The translations under genes were made by a program, and so were the position numbers. This document shows, one piece after another, positions 32,285 through 40,507 of a stretch of DNA of 64,000 bases (within the stretch, counting starts at the first letter, position 1; each line of letters starts with the position of its first letter). The notes under the pieces are model-generated. The model was not told where the DNA came from. It made no database searches and saw nothing but the letters and a program-made list of their open reading frames with translations. The stretch is from Algoriphagus lacus (GTDB taxonomy: Bacteria; Bacteroidota; Bacteroidia; Cytophagales; Cyclobacteriaceae): contig NZ_QXML01000003.1 of the NCBI RefSeq assembly GCF_003583985.1, positions 186,001-250,000 on the forward strand. The letters are read 5' to 3'.

Positions 32285-33049
32285 ATGAATAAAAAAATCG
32301 CCTTGATCACCGGAGCGACTTCCGGGATTGGAAAAGCCTGCGCGCTGACTCTCGCCAAAATGGGCTATGATATCATTGCCACTGGTAGGAGAAAGGACCG
32401 TCTGGATCAATTGGAAACCGAAATGCCAGCAGGGGTTCGTTTTTTCCCCTTGGTCTTTGATGTGCGTGATCGAATAAAAGTTCTTGAGGTTTTGGGTAAT
32501 CTCCCATCTGACTGGACAAAAATTGACGTACTCATCAACAATGCAGGCAACGCCCACGGCATGGACCCGATTCAGACCGGAGACTTGGATGATTGGGATG
32601 CGATGATGGACATCAATGTGAAGGGCTTACTTTACGTTTCCAAGGCCATCATCCCGGGAATGACCGAGCGCAAATCCGGCACGATCATAAACATCGGTTC
32701 GATTGCAGGCAAAGAAGTCTATCCCAATGGAAATGTGTACTGTGGATCAAAGCATGCAGTAGATGCCATTACCAAAGGAATGCGAATTGACCTCAATCCG
32801 TTTGGCATCAAAGTGATCGGGATTCACCCCGGGATGGTGGAGACGGAATTTTCCTTGGTCCGCTTCAAAGGCGATGAATCGAGAGCGGAATCAGTTTACA
32901 AGGGCTTTACTCCCCTCTACGCTCAGGACATTGCGGATATCGTGGAGTTTGTGGTCAATCGCCCTTCCCATGTTGTTTTAGCCGACATCGTAATCCTCCC
33001 TACTGCGCAGGCATCTGCAACTGTGGTAAACAAAAACCTATCGACGTGA
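32285..33049 (+). CDS. SDR family NAD(P)-dependent oxidoreductase (YdfG-like)
   Basis: 254 residues. The coenzyme motif is TGATSGIGKA, followed by ATGRRKDRLDQLE (basic residues favour NADP), LINNAGNA and the catalytic NIGSIAG...YCGSKHAV (Ser, Tyr, Lys). The HPGMVETEFSLVRFKGD segment and overall length match YdfG-type serine/3-hydroxy acid dehydrogenases. It is cytosolic. Near-consensus promoter TATCTTTA ends 4 nt before the ATG. The stop overlaps the GTG of the following lipoprotein gene. Confidence 0.9.
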   Translation: MNKKIALITGATSGIGKACALTLAKMGYDIIATGRRKDRLDQLETEMPAGVRFFPLVFDVRDRIKVLEVLGNLPSDWTKIDVLINNAGNAHGMDPIQTGDLDDWDAMMDINVKGLLYVSKAIIPGMTERKSGTIINIGSIAGKEVYPNGNVYCGSKHAVDAITKGMRIDLNPFGIKVIGIHPGMVETEFSLVRFKGDESRAESVYKGFTPLYAQDIADIVEFVVNRPSHVVLADIVILPTAQASATVVNKNLST

Positions 33050-33795
33050 AAAGGCTGTCTGCATTAATCCTGGCTTTTTCAATTGCTTGCTCTTCTCCAC
33101 AGAAAAGTGCGCAAGAGGAGTTTTCAGAACAGCAGCGCGAAATCTTGGATCAATCCGAATCCTTGGCGTCAAGAGATTCCATTTCTGATTTGGAAAGTAT
33201 GCTTTTTGCCCAGGGATTGGTGGATATTGAGGTTGCTGTTCCGGGAATTCGGGTCGAACTGAAGTATTCCACCACCGACAACTTTTTTGGAAGGGATGTT
33301 TATGGGGACTTGGTTCGTTGCTTTCTCCAGCCGGAAGTGGCTGAAATGGTAAAAAAAGCACAAGAGGACTTAAAAAAGCAGTATCCTAATCTGACTTTGC
33401 TTATCTATGACGGAGTAAGGCCACTCAGTGTACAGCAGATTCTTTGGGACAGTCTGGACAAACCTGACAGTATCAAGCCGTTGTATGTCTCCGATCCCAA
33501 AATCGGCGGCTTACACAATTATGGTGTGGCAGTGGATTTGACCATTTTTGATTTGAAAAAAGGTGAGCCATTGGATATGGGGACACCTTACGACTATTTT
33601 GGATATCCGGCCTACCCGGACCGTGAACTGGAGATGTTGGCGGAAGGAAAAATCACCCGAGCCCAGGTTGCCAACCGTGAAATCCTAAGAAAAGTGATGA
33701 CCGGAGCAGGTTTTACAGGAATCGGTAGCGAATGGTGGCATTTCAATGCATTTTCGAGAAAAGAAGCCGGAGAGAAATTCCAGTTGATAAAATAA
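33046..33795 (+). CDS. D-alanyl-D-alanine dipeptidase (VanX/DdpX-like, M15D) lipoprotein
   Basis: 249 residues starting with GTG at 33046, which overlaps the stop of the SDR gene (GTGA). A signal peptide with lipobox SIAC makes it a lipoprotein. The catalytic domain has YDGVRPLSVQ (Arg), HNYGVAVDLT (His and Asp zinc ligands) and EWWHFN (catalytic Glu and zinc His), the hallmark of M15D peptidases. They hydrolyse D-Ala-D-Ala. Outside the cytoplasm and without van regulators, the likely role is salvage or turnover of cell-wall peptides rather than vancomycin resistance. Confidence 0.9.
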   Translation: MKRLSALILAFSIACSSPQKSAQEEFSEQQREILDQSESLASRDSISDLESMLFAQGLVDIEVAVPGIRVELKYSTTDNFFGRDVYGDLVRCFLQPEVAEMVKKAQEDLKKQYPNLTLLIYDGVRPLSVQQILWDSLDKPDSIKPLYVSDPKIGGLHNYGVAVDLTIFDLKKGEPLDMGTPYDYFGYPAYPDRELEMLAEGKITRAQVANREILRKVMTGAGFTGIGSEWWHFNAFSRKEAGEKFQLIK

Positions 33796-33867
33796 TTTCG
33801 GATTTCTGATTTCGGACGTCAGTCCGTAAATCTTTCAATCTGAAATCCGATATTCCAATTCCGAAAT
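33795..33867. repeat. Intergenic imperfect inverted repeat built on ATTTCGGATT
   Basis: Begins atttcggatttctg and ends with the reverse complement-like ccaattccgaaat; a perfect 5-bp inner hairpin (CGGAC/GTCCG) is near its left side. It resembles the element at 9071-9137. It lies between the VanX-like and ThuA genes on the same strand. Confidence 0.6.
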
Positions 33868-33888
33868 CAATCAAAAAACCCAATACCT

Positions 33889-34632
33889 ATGAAATTTAAA
33901 ATCACCTTCTTCACATTTGCCCTGGCGCTCTTGACCAGTTTGGCGGCTTTTGCCCAACAGGGTGGGCAATTCCGTGCCTTGGTTTTTTCCAAGTCCACCG
34001 GATTTCGGCATCAGATGATTCCCGACGGAGTTTATGCGATCAAGCAGTTGGCCGCAGCACACGTGTTCAGTGTGTATACGACCGAAGATGCCAACCATTT
34101 TACTGATGAAAATCTGGCTAAATACGACGTAATAATCCTGATGAGTACTACCGGTACCATCTTCAATGATGCTCAGAAAGCTGCCTTCCAGAAATTTGTC
34201 CAAAGCGGAAAAGGCGTGGTGGGTATCCATTCTGCCACAGATACCGAGTACGAATGGCCTTGGTACAACCAGATGATCGGAGCCTATTTCCTTGCTCATC
34301 CAAGACAGCAGACCTTGCGTCTGGAAGTAGTGGACAACACGCATCCATCCACTTGGCATTTGCCAAAAAACTGGTTATGGACAGACGAATTGTATGAATT
34401 CCGAAACGTTAACCCAAATATCAAAGTCCTGATCAATGCGGACGAAACTACCTATGAGCCGGCCAAACCAATGGGTGCAAACCATCCGATGGCTTGGTAT
34501 CACGAGTTTGACGGAGGCAGAGTATTCTACACTGCTTTGGGGCACGTGGAAGCAGTTTGGAAAGATCCTGATTTTCTAAAGCACCTTTATGGAGGCATCT
34601 GGTATGCCGCCAAAGGCAAAACGCTAAAGTAA
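33889..34632 (+). CDS. Exported ThuA-like domain protein
   Basis: 247 residues. A signal peptide (ending AAFAQQ) precedes a single ThuA domain of the class I glutamine amidotransferase-like superfamily: ALVFSKSTGFRHQMIPDG, FTDENLAKYDVIILMSTTGTIFND, GKGVVGIHSATDTEYEWPWY and HPMAWYHEFDGGRVFYTALGH. The usual GATase Cys is not visible at the nucleophile elbow, which is normal for ThuA. Family members are linked to trehalose or glycoside use in Bacteroidota, with no firmly assigned reaction. A terminator follows directly, so it is monocistronic or the last gene. Confidence 0.87.
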   Translation: MKFKITFFTFALALLTSLAAFAQQGGQFRALVFSKSTGFRHQMIPDGVYAIKQLAAAHVFSVYTTEDANHFTDENLAKYDVIILMSTTGTIFNDAQKAAFQKFVQSGKGVVGIHSATDTEYEWPWYNQMIGAYFLAHPRQQTLRLEVVDNTHPSTWHLPKNWLWTDELYEFRNVNPNIKVLINADETTYEPAKPMGANHPMAWYHEFDGGRVFYTALGHVEAVWKDPDFLKHLYGGIWYAAKGKTLK

Positions 34633-34648
34633 TTTTCTTAAAATTTCA

Positions 34649-34676
34649 GGGCTTCGGAACTTCCGAGGCCCTTTTT
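34649..34676 (+). terminator. Rho-independent terminator after the ThuA gene
   Basis: GGGCTTCGGA pairs with TCCGAGGCCC (one G-T wobble) around ACT, followed by TTTTT. Confidence 0.9.
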
Positions 34677-34704
34677 GGTTTCTCTAGTTATAATTTTCAA
34701 TTCC

Positions 34705-35286
34705 ATGCTGAAAGCTCAAGCCAGACCCGTACACCTCTACATGGAGGCCAATCCGAATCCGAATTCTCTCAAGTTTGTGGCGAATTTTATGCTCGCTGAG
34801 GAAGGGATAAGTTTTGATTATCCTGATGCAGCAAGTACAGGAAATAGCCCATTGGCTAAAGAACTCTTCAATTTTGCAGCAGTTCAGCGCGTATTTATCG
34901 CGTCCAACTTTGTCACCGTCACCAAATCTGAAGAAGTGGAGTGGGCAGAGATTCAGAATATCATTCGTGATCATATCAAGCAGTTTCTGGAGTCAGGTCA
35001 AAAGCCCGTTCAGGCAAGTTTTGACAAAGACCCGCTCTTCGATGAGAATGACTCAGAGATCGTGAAAAAAATCAAAGGCATTTTGGATGAGTATATTCGT
35101 CCTGCTGTGGAGCAAGATGGAGGAGCAATTGTATTTCATTCTTTCCAGGATGGAATCGTGAAGGTGCTCTTGCAGGGTTCCTGTTCCGGATGTCCTTCCA
35201 GTACAGTTACGCTCAAAGCAGGAATCCAAAACCTACTGACCCGTATGCTTCCGGAAGTGAAGGAAGTGCAGGCAGAGGGAATCTAA
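34705..35286 (+). CDS. NifU family iron-sulfur carrier protein (Nfu type)
   Basis: Start taken at ATG 34705 (MLKAQARPVHLYME...), 193 residues; an upstream ATG at 34675 lies within the terminator T run. The N-terminal Nfu_N domain (EANPNPNSLKFVANFML, followed by RVFIASNFVTVTK) is followed by the NifU C-terminal domain with the CSGCPSS cluster-binding motif. It transfers Fe-S clusters to apoproteins in the cytoplasm. It starts after the terminator of the ThuA gene, and the DUF3810 gene follows 12 nt downstream. Confidence 0.92.
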   Translation: MLKAQARPVHLYMEANPNPNSLKFVANFMLAEEGISFDYPDAASTGNSPLAKELFNFAAVQRVFIASNFVTVTKSEEVEWAEIQNIIRDHIKQFLESGQKPVQASFDKDPLFDENDSEIVKKIKGILDEYIRPAVEQDGGAIVFHSFQDGIVKVLLQGSCSGCPSSTVTLKAGIQNLLTRMLPEVKEVQAEGI

Positions 35287-35298
35287 TCTTTACCTCAA

Positions 35299-36375
35299 AT
35301 GGGTAAGAGAGATTGGTCATGGGCTTTTCTGGGAATCCTTGCCCTGATCATCCGATATTTTGCCATTCAGAATCCGGAGGCAACCGATGAGATATATTCC
35401 CGTCGGTTTTTTCCTGGAATTCGAAACGTAATTGATTTGACGCTCGGGAATCTTCCGTTTCCGAGCGTTTACCTTTTTATGGCCCTGGTGTTTTTTGTTC
35501 TGGGGATGTTCATCCTTAATTTCAAAAGGAAAGTGGGTTGGAAGTCCCGTTCCTTTTTTACTTTTCGATCCTTGGCTAATGGCGTTGGGGCTCTTGTTTT
35601 CTTTTTTCTGGTGCTTTGGGGTTTCAATTATCAGCGTACACCAATCTTTCAACAGTTGGGGCTCAAACCAAAAGCCCTCAATCTTGAGCAGCTTGAATCA
35701 GAAATTTTAATTACCCAACGGCTCGTGGAGCAGTATAGGGGAAGGGTAACAGCCGATACAACTCCAATCACACAAATCTTGGATTACCCTGATCTGGAGC
35801 GTTTGGTCAGAAGCAATATGAGTGAAAACCTGTCCGTGTTGGGGCTGAATTTTACCGGAAAGCCAAGGACGAAACAGTTTCCCCCACCCGGGTTTATGCG
35901 GAAAATGGGGATTCTCGGGATTTATTTTCCATTTACCGGAGAGAGCTACATTGATCCTACGTTGCATCCTTTGGAGCAACCCTTTACTGTAGCACATGAA
36001 ATGGCCCACAGCTATGGGGTGACCGATGAGGGGGAAGCCAATTTTATCGCCTGGGTAATTTGTACCAATTCGGATGATCCCTTGTTGAGGTATTCCGGTC
36101 ACCTTCGATTGCTTCTGTATCAGATGAGGGATTATTACCGGATGGCTCCCGATGAGTACAAAGCTTGGGTAAAAAACATTTCACCTGGAATCCGAAACGA
36201 CCTGAATTCCATTCGGGAAGCCAGCGAAGCGATTCAGCCGTTTTCCCTTGAACTAAGTCGTAGATCCAACGATATTTTCCTGAAAAGTCAGGGAGTGAAG
36301 GCCGGTGTAAACAGCTATCAGCAATTGCCGATGCTGGCTTTTTCCTGGCGAAAAAGAATGAATTTGAAAGATTGA
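35299..36375 (+). CDS. DUF3810 membrane protein with HExxH-type zinc-protease motif
   Basis: 358 residues. Three N-terminal transmembrane helices are followed by a large soluble domain. It carries HEMAHSYGVTDEGEANFIAW, an HExxH motif with a downstream Glu, typical of zincin metallopeptidases, as in the Bacteroidota family DUF3810. Substrate and role are unknown. It lies 12 nt after the Nfu gene and upstream of the M23-like gene on the same strand. Confidence 0.82.
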   Translation: MGKRDWSWAFLGILALIIRYFAIQNPEATDEIYSRRFFPGIRNVIDLTLGNLPFPSVYLFMALVFFVLGMFILNFKRKVGWKSRSFFTFRSLANGVGALVFFFLVLWGFNYQRTPIFQQLGLKPKALNLEQLESEILITQRLVEQYRGRVTADTTPITQILDYPDLERLVRSNMSENLSVLGLNFTGKPRTKQFPPPGFMRKMGILGIYFPFTGESYIDPTLHPLEQPFTVAHEMAHSYGVTDEGEANFIAWVICTNSDDPLLRYSGHLRLLLYQMRDYYRMAPDEYKAWVKNISPGIRNDLNSIREASEAIQPFSLELSRRSNDIFLKSQGVKAGVNSYQQLPMLAFSWRKRMNLKD

Positions 36376-36394
36376 TTCTTGGAATTTAGTTAAT

Positions 36395-36426
36395 AGAAAG
36401 TATTTTTAAGTCAAAATATACTTTCT
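36395..36426. repeat. 9-bp perfect inverted repeat upstream of the M23-like gene
   Basis: agaaagtat (36395) and atactttct (36418) form a perfect stem around a 14-nt loop, ending 7 nt before the ATG at 36434. It could terminate DUF3810 transcription or regulate the M23-like gene; no T run follows. Confidence 0.4.
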
Positions 36427-36433
36427 CACCAAA

Positions 36434-37330
36434 ATGACTAAACTAGTTCTTTTTATTTACCTTTTTCTTTCTTGCACTTCAGCACTTTTTGCTCAAATCA
36501 CTATAGAAACAGAGCGGGACAAAGAAAACAATGTGATCTTTTACGCGACCAATTTGGCCGAAATTCCTTACTCAGTGGTTCTCAATTTCTCTCAAATCCA
36601 AAATTTGACTACCCCGGCTGGAGGAAACACAACTGTAGTAGCCAATCCGGGTAGAACTAAGGTGGCCACGCTGAGTCCTACTCTCGCAGGACAGGGTTCG
36701 AGCTATCGCTATTCTTATTCATTTGCAAAAGGAAATGTCTACGCGAAGACCAAGGTCAATCCCGCGTATTTGGTTCCGGTATCTGAAGGGACAGTGGTGA
36801 AGGCAGTATTGAATAATCCTCTCGAGGCCACAGTTGGAAATGAATCTGCAAAGGGCTCCTATGTAGGGGTTTCCTTTATGTTTGATCAGCCTGTTGAGAT
36901 AGTTGCTCCTCGAAAGGGAATTATCGCAGCGATGAAAATGGATGCGAATGTGACTGGGAATAATTTAAGCTTTGTCGCGGAGGAAAATTTCATTGAGATC
37001 TACCATGAAGATGGGACTTTCACCAAGCTGACAGTGCTGAAGCCGGGGTCCGAAAAGGTAAAAGTGGGGCAGCAAGTTTTCCCTGGAGAAGTTTTGGCAG
37101 AATCAGGGGGAGAAAATTATTCCCAAGGCCCACATGTACGAATGATAAACATCAAAACTGTAAAGGACAGTGACCGCTTGATCCATCAGCCATTTCCAGT
37201 CAGCTTTGTGAGTGACAAAGGCAATGTCGAGATCAAGCAATACATCACATTTGAAGTGGTGCATCCTGAGGAAGTGGTCGTCTTGGAGATGAGTAAAAGA
37301 GAGCTGAAGACCTATCAGGAAGGTAAATAG
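36434..37330 (+). CDS. M23-family-like protein with degenerate active site
   Basis: 298 residues: a signal peptide ending LFAQ, a beta-rich N-terminal domain and a LytM/M23 beta-barrel (about 145-260). The usual zinc ligands are not all there. The first motif lacks the HxxxD set (KGSYVGVSFMFDQPVE), and the final HxH is reduced to GPHVRM, where Arg replaces the second His. The YHEDGTFTKLTVL strand is retained. It is therefore probably a non-catalytic LytM protein, as in EnvC/NlpD, which activate amidases. It acts in the periplasm; the partner is unknown. Confidence 0.75.
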   Translation: MTKLVLFIYLFLSCTSALFAQITIETERDKENNVIFYATNLAEIPYSVVLNFSQIQNLTTPAGGNTTVVANPGRTKVATLSPTLAGQGSSYRYSYSFAKGNVYAKTKVNPAYLVPVSEGTVVKAVLNNPLEATVGNESAKGSYVGVSFMFDQPVEIVAPRKGIIAAMKMDANVTGNNLSFVAEENFIEIYHEDGTFTKLTVLKPGSEKVKVGQQVFPGEVLAESGGENYSQGPHVRMINIKTVKDSDRLIHQPFPVSFVSDKGNVEIKQYITFEVVHPEEVVVLEMSKRELKTYQEGK

Positions 37331-37341
37331 CCGGGAAAAAC

Positions 37342-38238
37342 CTATTTCCTATTTCCCACCCAAACCCCAAGGATTACTGCAGCAATTCCCAGGTAGTGGC
37401 CTAATAAAAGCACCTCACCATCCAACACGCCCCACATGATTGCCACGATCGGTATCGTGTAAGTCACTAGGCTGGCAAAAAACGGACTGGCGCTTTTCAC
37501 CATAATATTGAACAGGATCAGTGCACTGGCCGTGCCCACCATTCCCAGAATCGTGACGTAGCCAAGTGCCTCCATTGCATCGGGATGAGTCACCAGCTTG
37601 TAGGAAAAATTGGTCCCCGCAAAAAGGTAAATCAAGGCCAAAGGCAGAATCATCAACAACGAGATCGAAGAGATTTCAATGGATTTCAGTTTGGTAAACC
37701 GGGTTTTGATCACATGAAGGTTGAACGCATAGCAGATGCAAGCTGCAATGACAAACAGCGCATAAGAATTGATTCCTGCAAGCGAATCCCAACCTCCGCC
37801 GTCCTTATAAGTTACCAGGATAATAACCCCTACAAATGCAATTACCAATCCAAGGGCATTTCTGCCGGTAATCTTGGTATTGAAAAACAGAGCGCCTACT
37901 AGTACCACAAAAAGCGGGGTTAATGCATTCAAAACTCCAGTCAGGGAACTGCTGAGTTGGGTTTGAGCCATCGGAAACAAGAATGCCGGGATGAAACTGC
38001 CGAGCAAACCCGCCAAAAGCAGGTTTTTTACCTGGGTTTTATTCAGGTTTTTGAGCTTTGGGATGGAAAGCGGAAGGAGTAGAGTAGCAGCCGCTACCAT
38101 TCGATAAGCCCCAACCTCTCCAGGAGTGAAAACCTCCAAGCCTCTTTTGATCAGGATAAATGAGGTTCCCCAGATCAGGGTTAAGATGACAAGTAAAGCC
38201 CAGTTTTTCAGGCTGTTTTCTGAGTGAGTAGTACTCAT
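37342..38238 (-). CDS. EamA/DMT family transporter
   Basis: 298 residues with ten helices in two EamA repeats: the first begins LVILTLIWGTSFILIKRG, the second INSYALFVIAACICYAFN. The drug/metabolite transporter superfamily exports or imports small metabolites, often amino acids or their derivatives; the substrate is not predictable here. Convergent with the M23-like gene at 11 bp. The upstream dusB terminator isolates it from dusB. Confidence 0.9.
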   Translation of the reverse strand: MSTTHSENSLKNWALLVILTLIWGTSFILIKRGLEVFTPGEVGAYRMVAAATLLLPLSIPKLKNLNKTQVKNLLLAGLLGSFIPAFLFPMAQTQLSSSLTGVLNALTPLFVVLVGALFFNTKITGRNALGLVIAFVGVIILVTYKDGGGWDSLAGINSYALFVIAACICYAFNLHVIKTRFTKLKSIEISSISLLMILPLALIYLFAGTNFSYKLVTHPDAMEALGYVTILGMVGTASALILFNIMVKSASPFFASLVTYTIPIVAIMWGVLDGEVLLLGHYLGIAAVILGVWVGNRK

Positions 38239-38295
38239 TAAATGGAGGGGGTAATTTTCGTTTGCAAAGGAAGTGATTCCTAAAGATATAAGGTC

Positions 38296-38330
38296 AAAAA
38301 AAAGACCTCAGGGGTTAAAATTCTGAGGTC
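38296..38330 (-). terminator. Rho-independent terminator after dusB
   Basis: On the minus strand GACCTCAG (8 bp) pairs with CTGAGGTC around 11 nt, followed by eight T residues. It ends dusB transcription upstream of the EamA gene. Confidence 0.92.
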
Positions 38331-38339
38331 TTGTTTGGT

Positions 38340-39335
38340 TCAGCTTTGAAATTCATAATCCGCATAGGCCTCTGCTACCTGTTCGAGTATTTCTGCTACC
38401 TGAGCGTAGGTTTCGGCAGTGACCATTTCAGTTCTGAAGGTTTTGAAATTTGGCATGCCTCGAAAATAATTCGTGTAATGTCTGCGCATTTCCAGGATTC
38501 CCTGTTTTTCGCCTTTCCATTCCACTGAAAAATCAAGGTGTTTTTTTGCTACGGCAATCCGTTCGTTCAAGTCTGGGATGGGAAGTTTTTCCCCGGTTGC
38601 CAGAAAGTGTTTGATTTCATTGAAAATCCAGGGATATCCGATTGACGCACGGCCAATCATCATACCGTCCACGTTGTATTTGGCCTTGTATTCGGCAGCC
38701 TTTTCAGGAGAATCAATGTCACCGTTGCCAAAAACCGGAATATGCAGTCTAGGGTTGTCTTTGACCAAATTAAGGTAACTCCAGTCAGCCTCGCCCTTGT
38801 ACATCTGCTGACGGGTACGGGCATGAATGGAAATCGCCTGTATTCCTACATCCTGGAGCCTTTCAGCTACCTCCACGATACGGATGGTGTCATGGCTCCA
38901 GCCGAGCCGGGTTTTTACTGTAACCGGAATATTGACCCTCTTGACGATCTCGGCAGTCATGGAGACCATCTTGTCGATGTCCAGAAGAATCCCGGCTCCG
39001 GCACCTTTACAGGCTACTTTGTGTACTGGGCAGCCATAGTTGATATCCAAAATATCAGGACCTGCGGCCTCTGCAATGGCAGCGGCTTCACGCATGGATT
39101 CGATCTCAGCACCAAAGATTTGTATTCCCACAGGACGCTCATAGTCGTAGACATCCAGCTTCTGGACACTTTTTGCGGCATCCCGAATCAGGGCTTCGGA
39201 GCTGATAAACTCGGTGTACATGAGGTCTGCCCCGTTTTGCTTGCAGACTGCGCGAAAGGGTGGATCGCTTACATCTTCCATCGGGGCGAGCAGTAAGGGA
39301 AACTCCCCCAGCTCTAACTTTCCAATCTTAACCAC
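38340..39335 (-). CDS. dusB: tRNA-dihydrouridine synthase DusB
   Basis: 331 residues starting with GTG at 39335. FMN-barrel and Dus motifs: LLAPMEDVSDPPFR, DINYGCPVHKVACKGAGAG (catalytic Cys in NYGCPVHKV), TVKTRLGW, SIHARTRQQMYKG and FGNGDIDS, then DGMMIGRASIGYPWIF. It reduces uridine to dihydrouridine in tRNA. A near-consensus promoter box TAGAATTG ends 4 nt before the GTG. In many bacteria dusB is linked to fis; here it is followed by a terminator. Confidence 0.95.
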   Translation of the reverse strand: MVKIGKLELGEFPLLLAPMEDVSDPPFRAVCKQNGADLMYTEFISSEALIRDAAKSVQKLDVYDYERPVGIQIFGAEIESMREAAAIAEAAGPDILDINYGCPVHKVACKGAGAGILLDIDKMVSMTAEIVKRVNIPVTVKTRLGWSHDTIRIVEVAERLQDVGIQAISIHARTRQQMYKGEADWSYLNLVKDNPRLHIPVFGNGDIDSPEKAAEYKAKYNVDGMMIGRASIGYPWIFNEIKHFLATGEKLPIPDLNERIAVAKKHLDFSVEWKGEKQGILEMRRHYTNYFRGMPNFKTFRTEMVTAETYAQVAEILEQVAEAYADYEFQS

Positions 39336-39345
39336 TTCTCAATTC

Positions 39346-39353
39346 TAAATTTG
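39346..39353 (+). promoter_or_regulatory. Bacteroidota -7 promoter box (TAAATTTG) for the CPBP-cdsA operon
   Basis: Exact TAnnTTTG match on the plus strand, 19 nt before the CPBP protease ATG in the dusB-CPBP divergent gap. Confidence 0.45.
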
Positions 39354-39372
39354 ACGTAAATTTACCCCAAAT

Positions 39373-40326
39373 ATGGAGATTTACGAAACCCAATCAGAAA
39401 TAGCCAAACGTAAGAATTGGCTTTTGTCCCTGGTAGTCATTGTTTTAGTCACTTTTGGTACGCTAATTCTCCTTCAGGGAATAGCTTTGGCCTTTATTCC
39501 GACTTTGTTCAATATTACGCTGGAAGATGTATTAGGACTCATGTCCGGTAATTTTGATGTGCCAAATGGACGAATGGCGATGCTTTTTGTTCAAGGGATT
39601 GGCTCGGGAATAGGTTTTTGGGTAGCCTCTTGGATCATCACCCGATTCATTGAAAAAGCAGATCTCCATTGGGAAATCCAACATTCAAGATTTACTGTTA
39701 AAAATCTGGGTGTTGCCTTGGGAATTACCCTTGGAGCCATGTTTTTCAATGGCCTGTTGGTCTATTGGAATGCCCAGCTGGATCTTCCCGAGTCCATGTC
39801 CGAAATGGAAAGCTGGATGAAGGAAATGGAAACCCAATTGATGGAACTCACCAAGTTTCTGACTGATTTTCAGACAATACCTGAACTTCTCACCGGGATT
39901 TTGGTCATTGGAGTTTTTGCCGGAATCGGTGAAGAAATGTTCTTTCGAGGTGTCGTTCAACCCAAAATGAAGCTCTACACGAATTCTGCTCACTGGGGGA
40001 TTTGGTTGACTGCGATTATCTTTTCAGCGATTCATGTGCAGTTTTATGGGTTCCTTCCCAGGGTTTTTCTGGGAGCCTTATTCGGATATTTATATATGTA
40101 TTCCGGTAGCTTAGTATACCCGATTCTTGCCCATATTTTCAATAATTCACTGACAGTGATTGTAGTATATATGGCTAATCAGGGGATGGTGGACTTTGAT
40201 CTGGAGTCCACAGATACGGTGTCTTATCCTGCAGCAATAATTGGACTTTTGGTTCTTATGGTTGGATTCTTTTACTTTAAAAAAATCAATCAACCAAAAG
40301 ATGCAGAATTGGATCAGGGTATTTGA
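39373..40326 (+). CDS. CPBP family intramembrane metalloprotease
   Basis: 317 residues with eight helices. The Abi/CAAX (CPBP) motifs are GIGEEMFFRGVVQP (EExxxR), FSAIHVQFYGFLPRVFLG (His) and HIFNNSLTV (HxxxN). The family includes CAAX prenyl-protease homologues and bacteriocin self-immunity proteins; bacterial substrates are mostly unknown. It starts an operon: the DUF2007 gene overlaps its end by 26 bp and cdsA follows, so a membrane-biogenesis role is conceivable. Confidence 0.9.
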   Translation: MEIYETQSEIAKRKNWLLSLVVIVLVTFGTLILLQGIALAFIPTLFNITLEDVLGLMSGNFDVPNGRMAMLFVQGIGSGIGFWVASWIITRFIEKADLHWEIQHSRFTVKNLGVALGITLGAMFFNGLLVYWNAQLDLPESMSEMESWMKEMETQLMELTKFLTDFQTIPELLTGILVIGVFAGIGEEMFFRGVVQPKMKLYTNSAHWGIWLTAIIFSAIHVQFYGFLPRVFLGALFGYLYMYSGSLVYPILAHIFNNSLTVIVVYMANQGMVDFDLESTDTVSYPAAIIGLLVLMVGFFYFKKINQPKDAELDQGI

Positions 40327-40507
40327 GGACCAAAATCAGATCCGTGCAGAAATTGTGAAGGGGGTGTTGGAAGAAAGTGGAATTCCTGCAGTGGTCTTAA
40401 ATAAAAAAGAAACCGTGTATCAGCTAACGGGAACTTTCGAAGTATTGGTTCCCCACGGAGATGTCATGGTAGCGATGCAATTGATTCAAAATGAGATCAC
40501 ATTTTAA
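40301..40507 (+). CDS. DUF2007 domain-containing protein
   Basis: Start taken at ATG 40301 (MQNWIRVFEDQNQIRAEIVK...), 68 residues, overlapping the CPBP gene by 26 bp. The ferredoxin-like DUF2007 pattern (edge strand, RAEIVKGVLEESGIPAVVLNK, FEVLVP) is clear. The family is described as putative signal transducing proteins without demonstrated function; it resembles a PII/ACT-like fold. It overlaps cdsA by 17 bp, so the three genes are tightly coupled. Confidence 0.82.
   Translation: MQNWIRVFEDQNQIRAEIVKGVLEESGIPAVVLNKKETVYQLTGTFEVLVPHGDVMVAMQLIQNEITF

Noticed and set aside
33046..33795. Vancomycin resistance interpretation of the VanX-like gene
   Set aside because: The protein is an exported lipoprotein without vanA, vanH or vanRS neighbours; cytoplasmic VanX is required for resistance.
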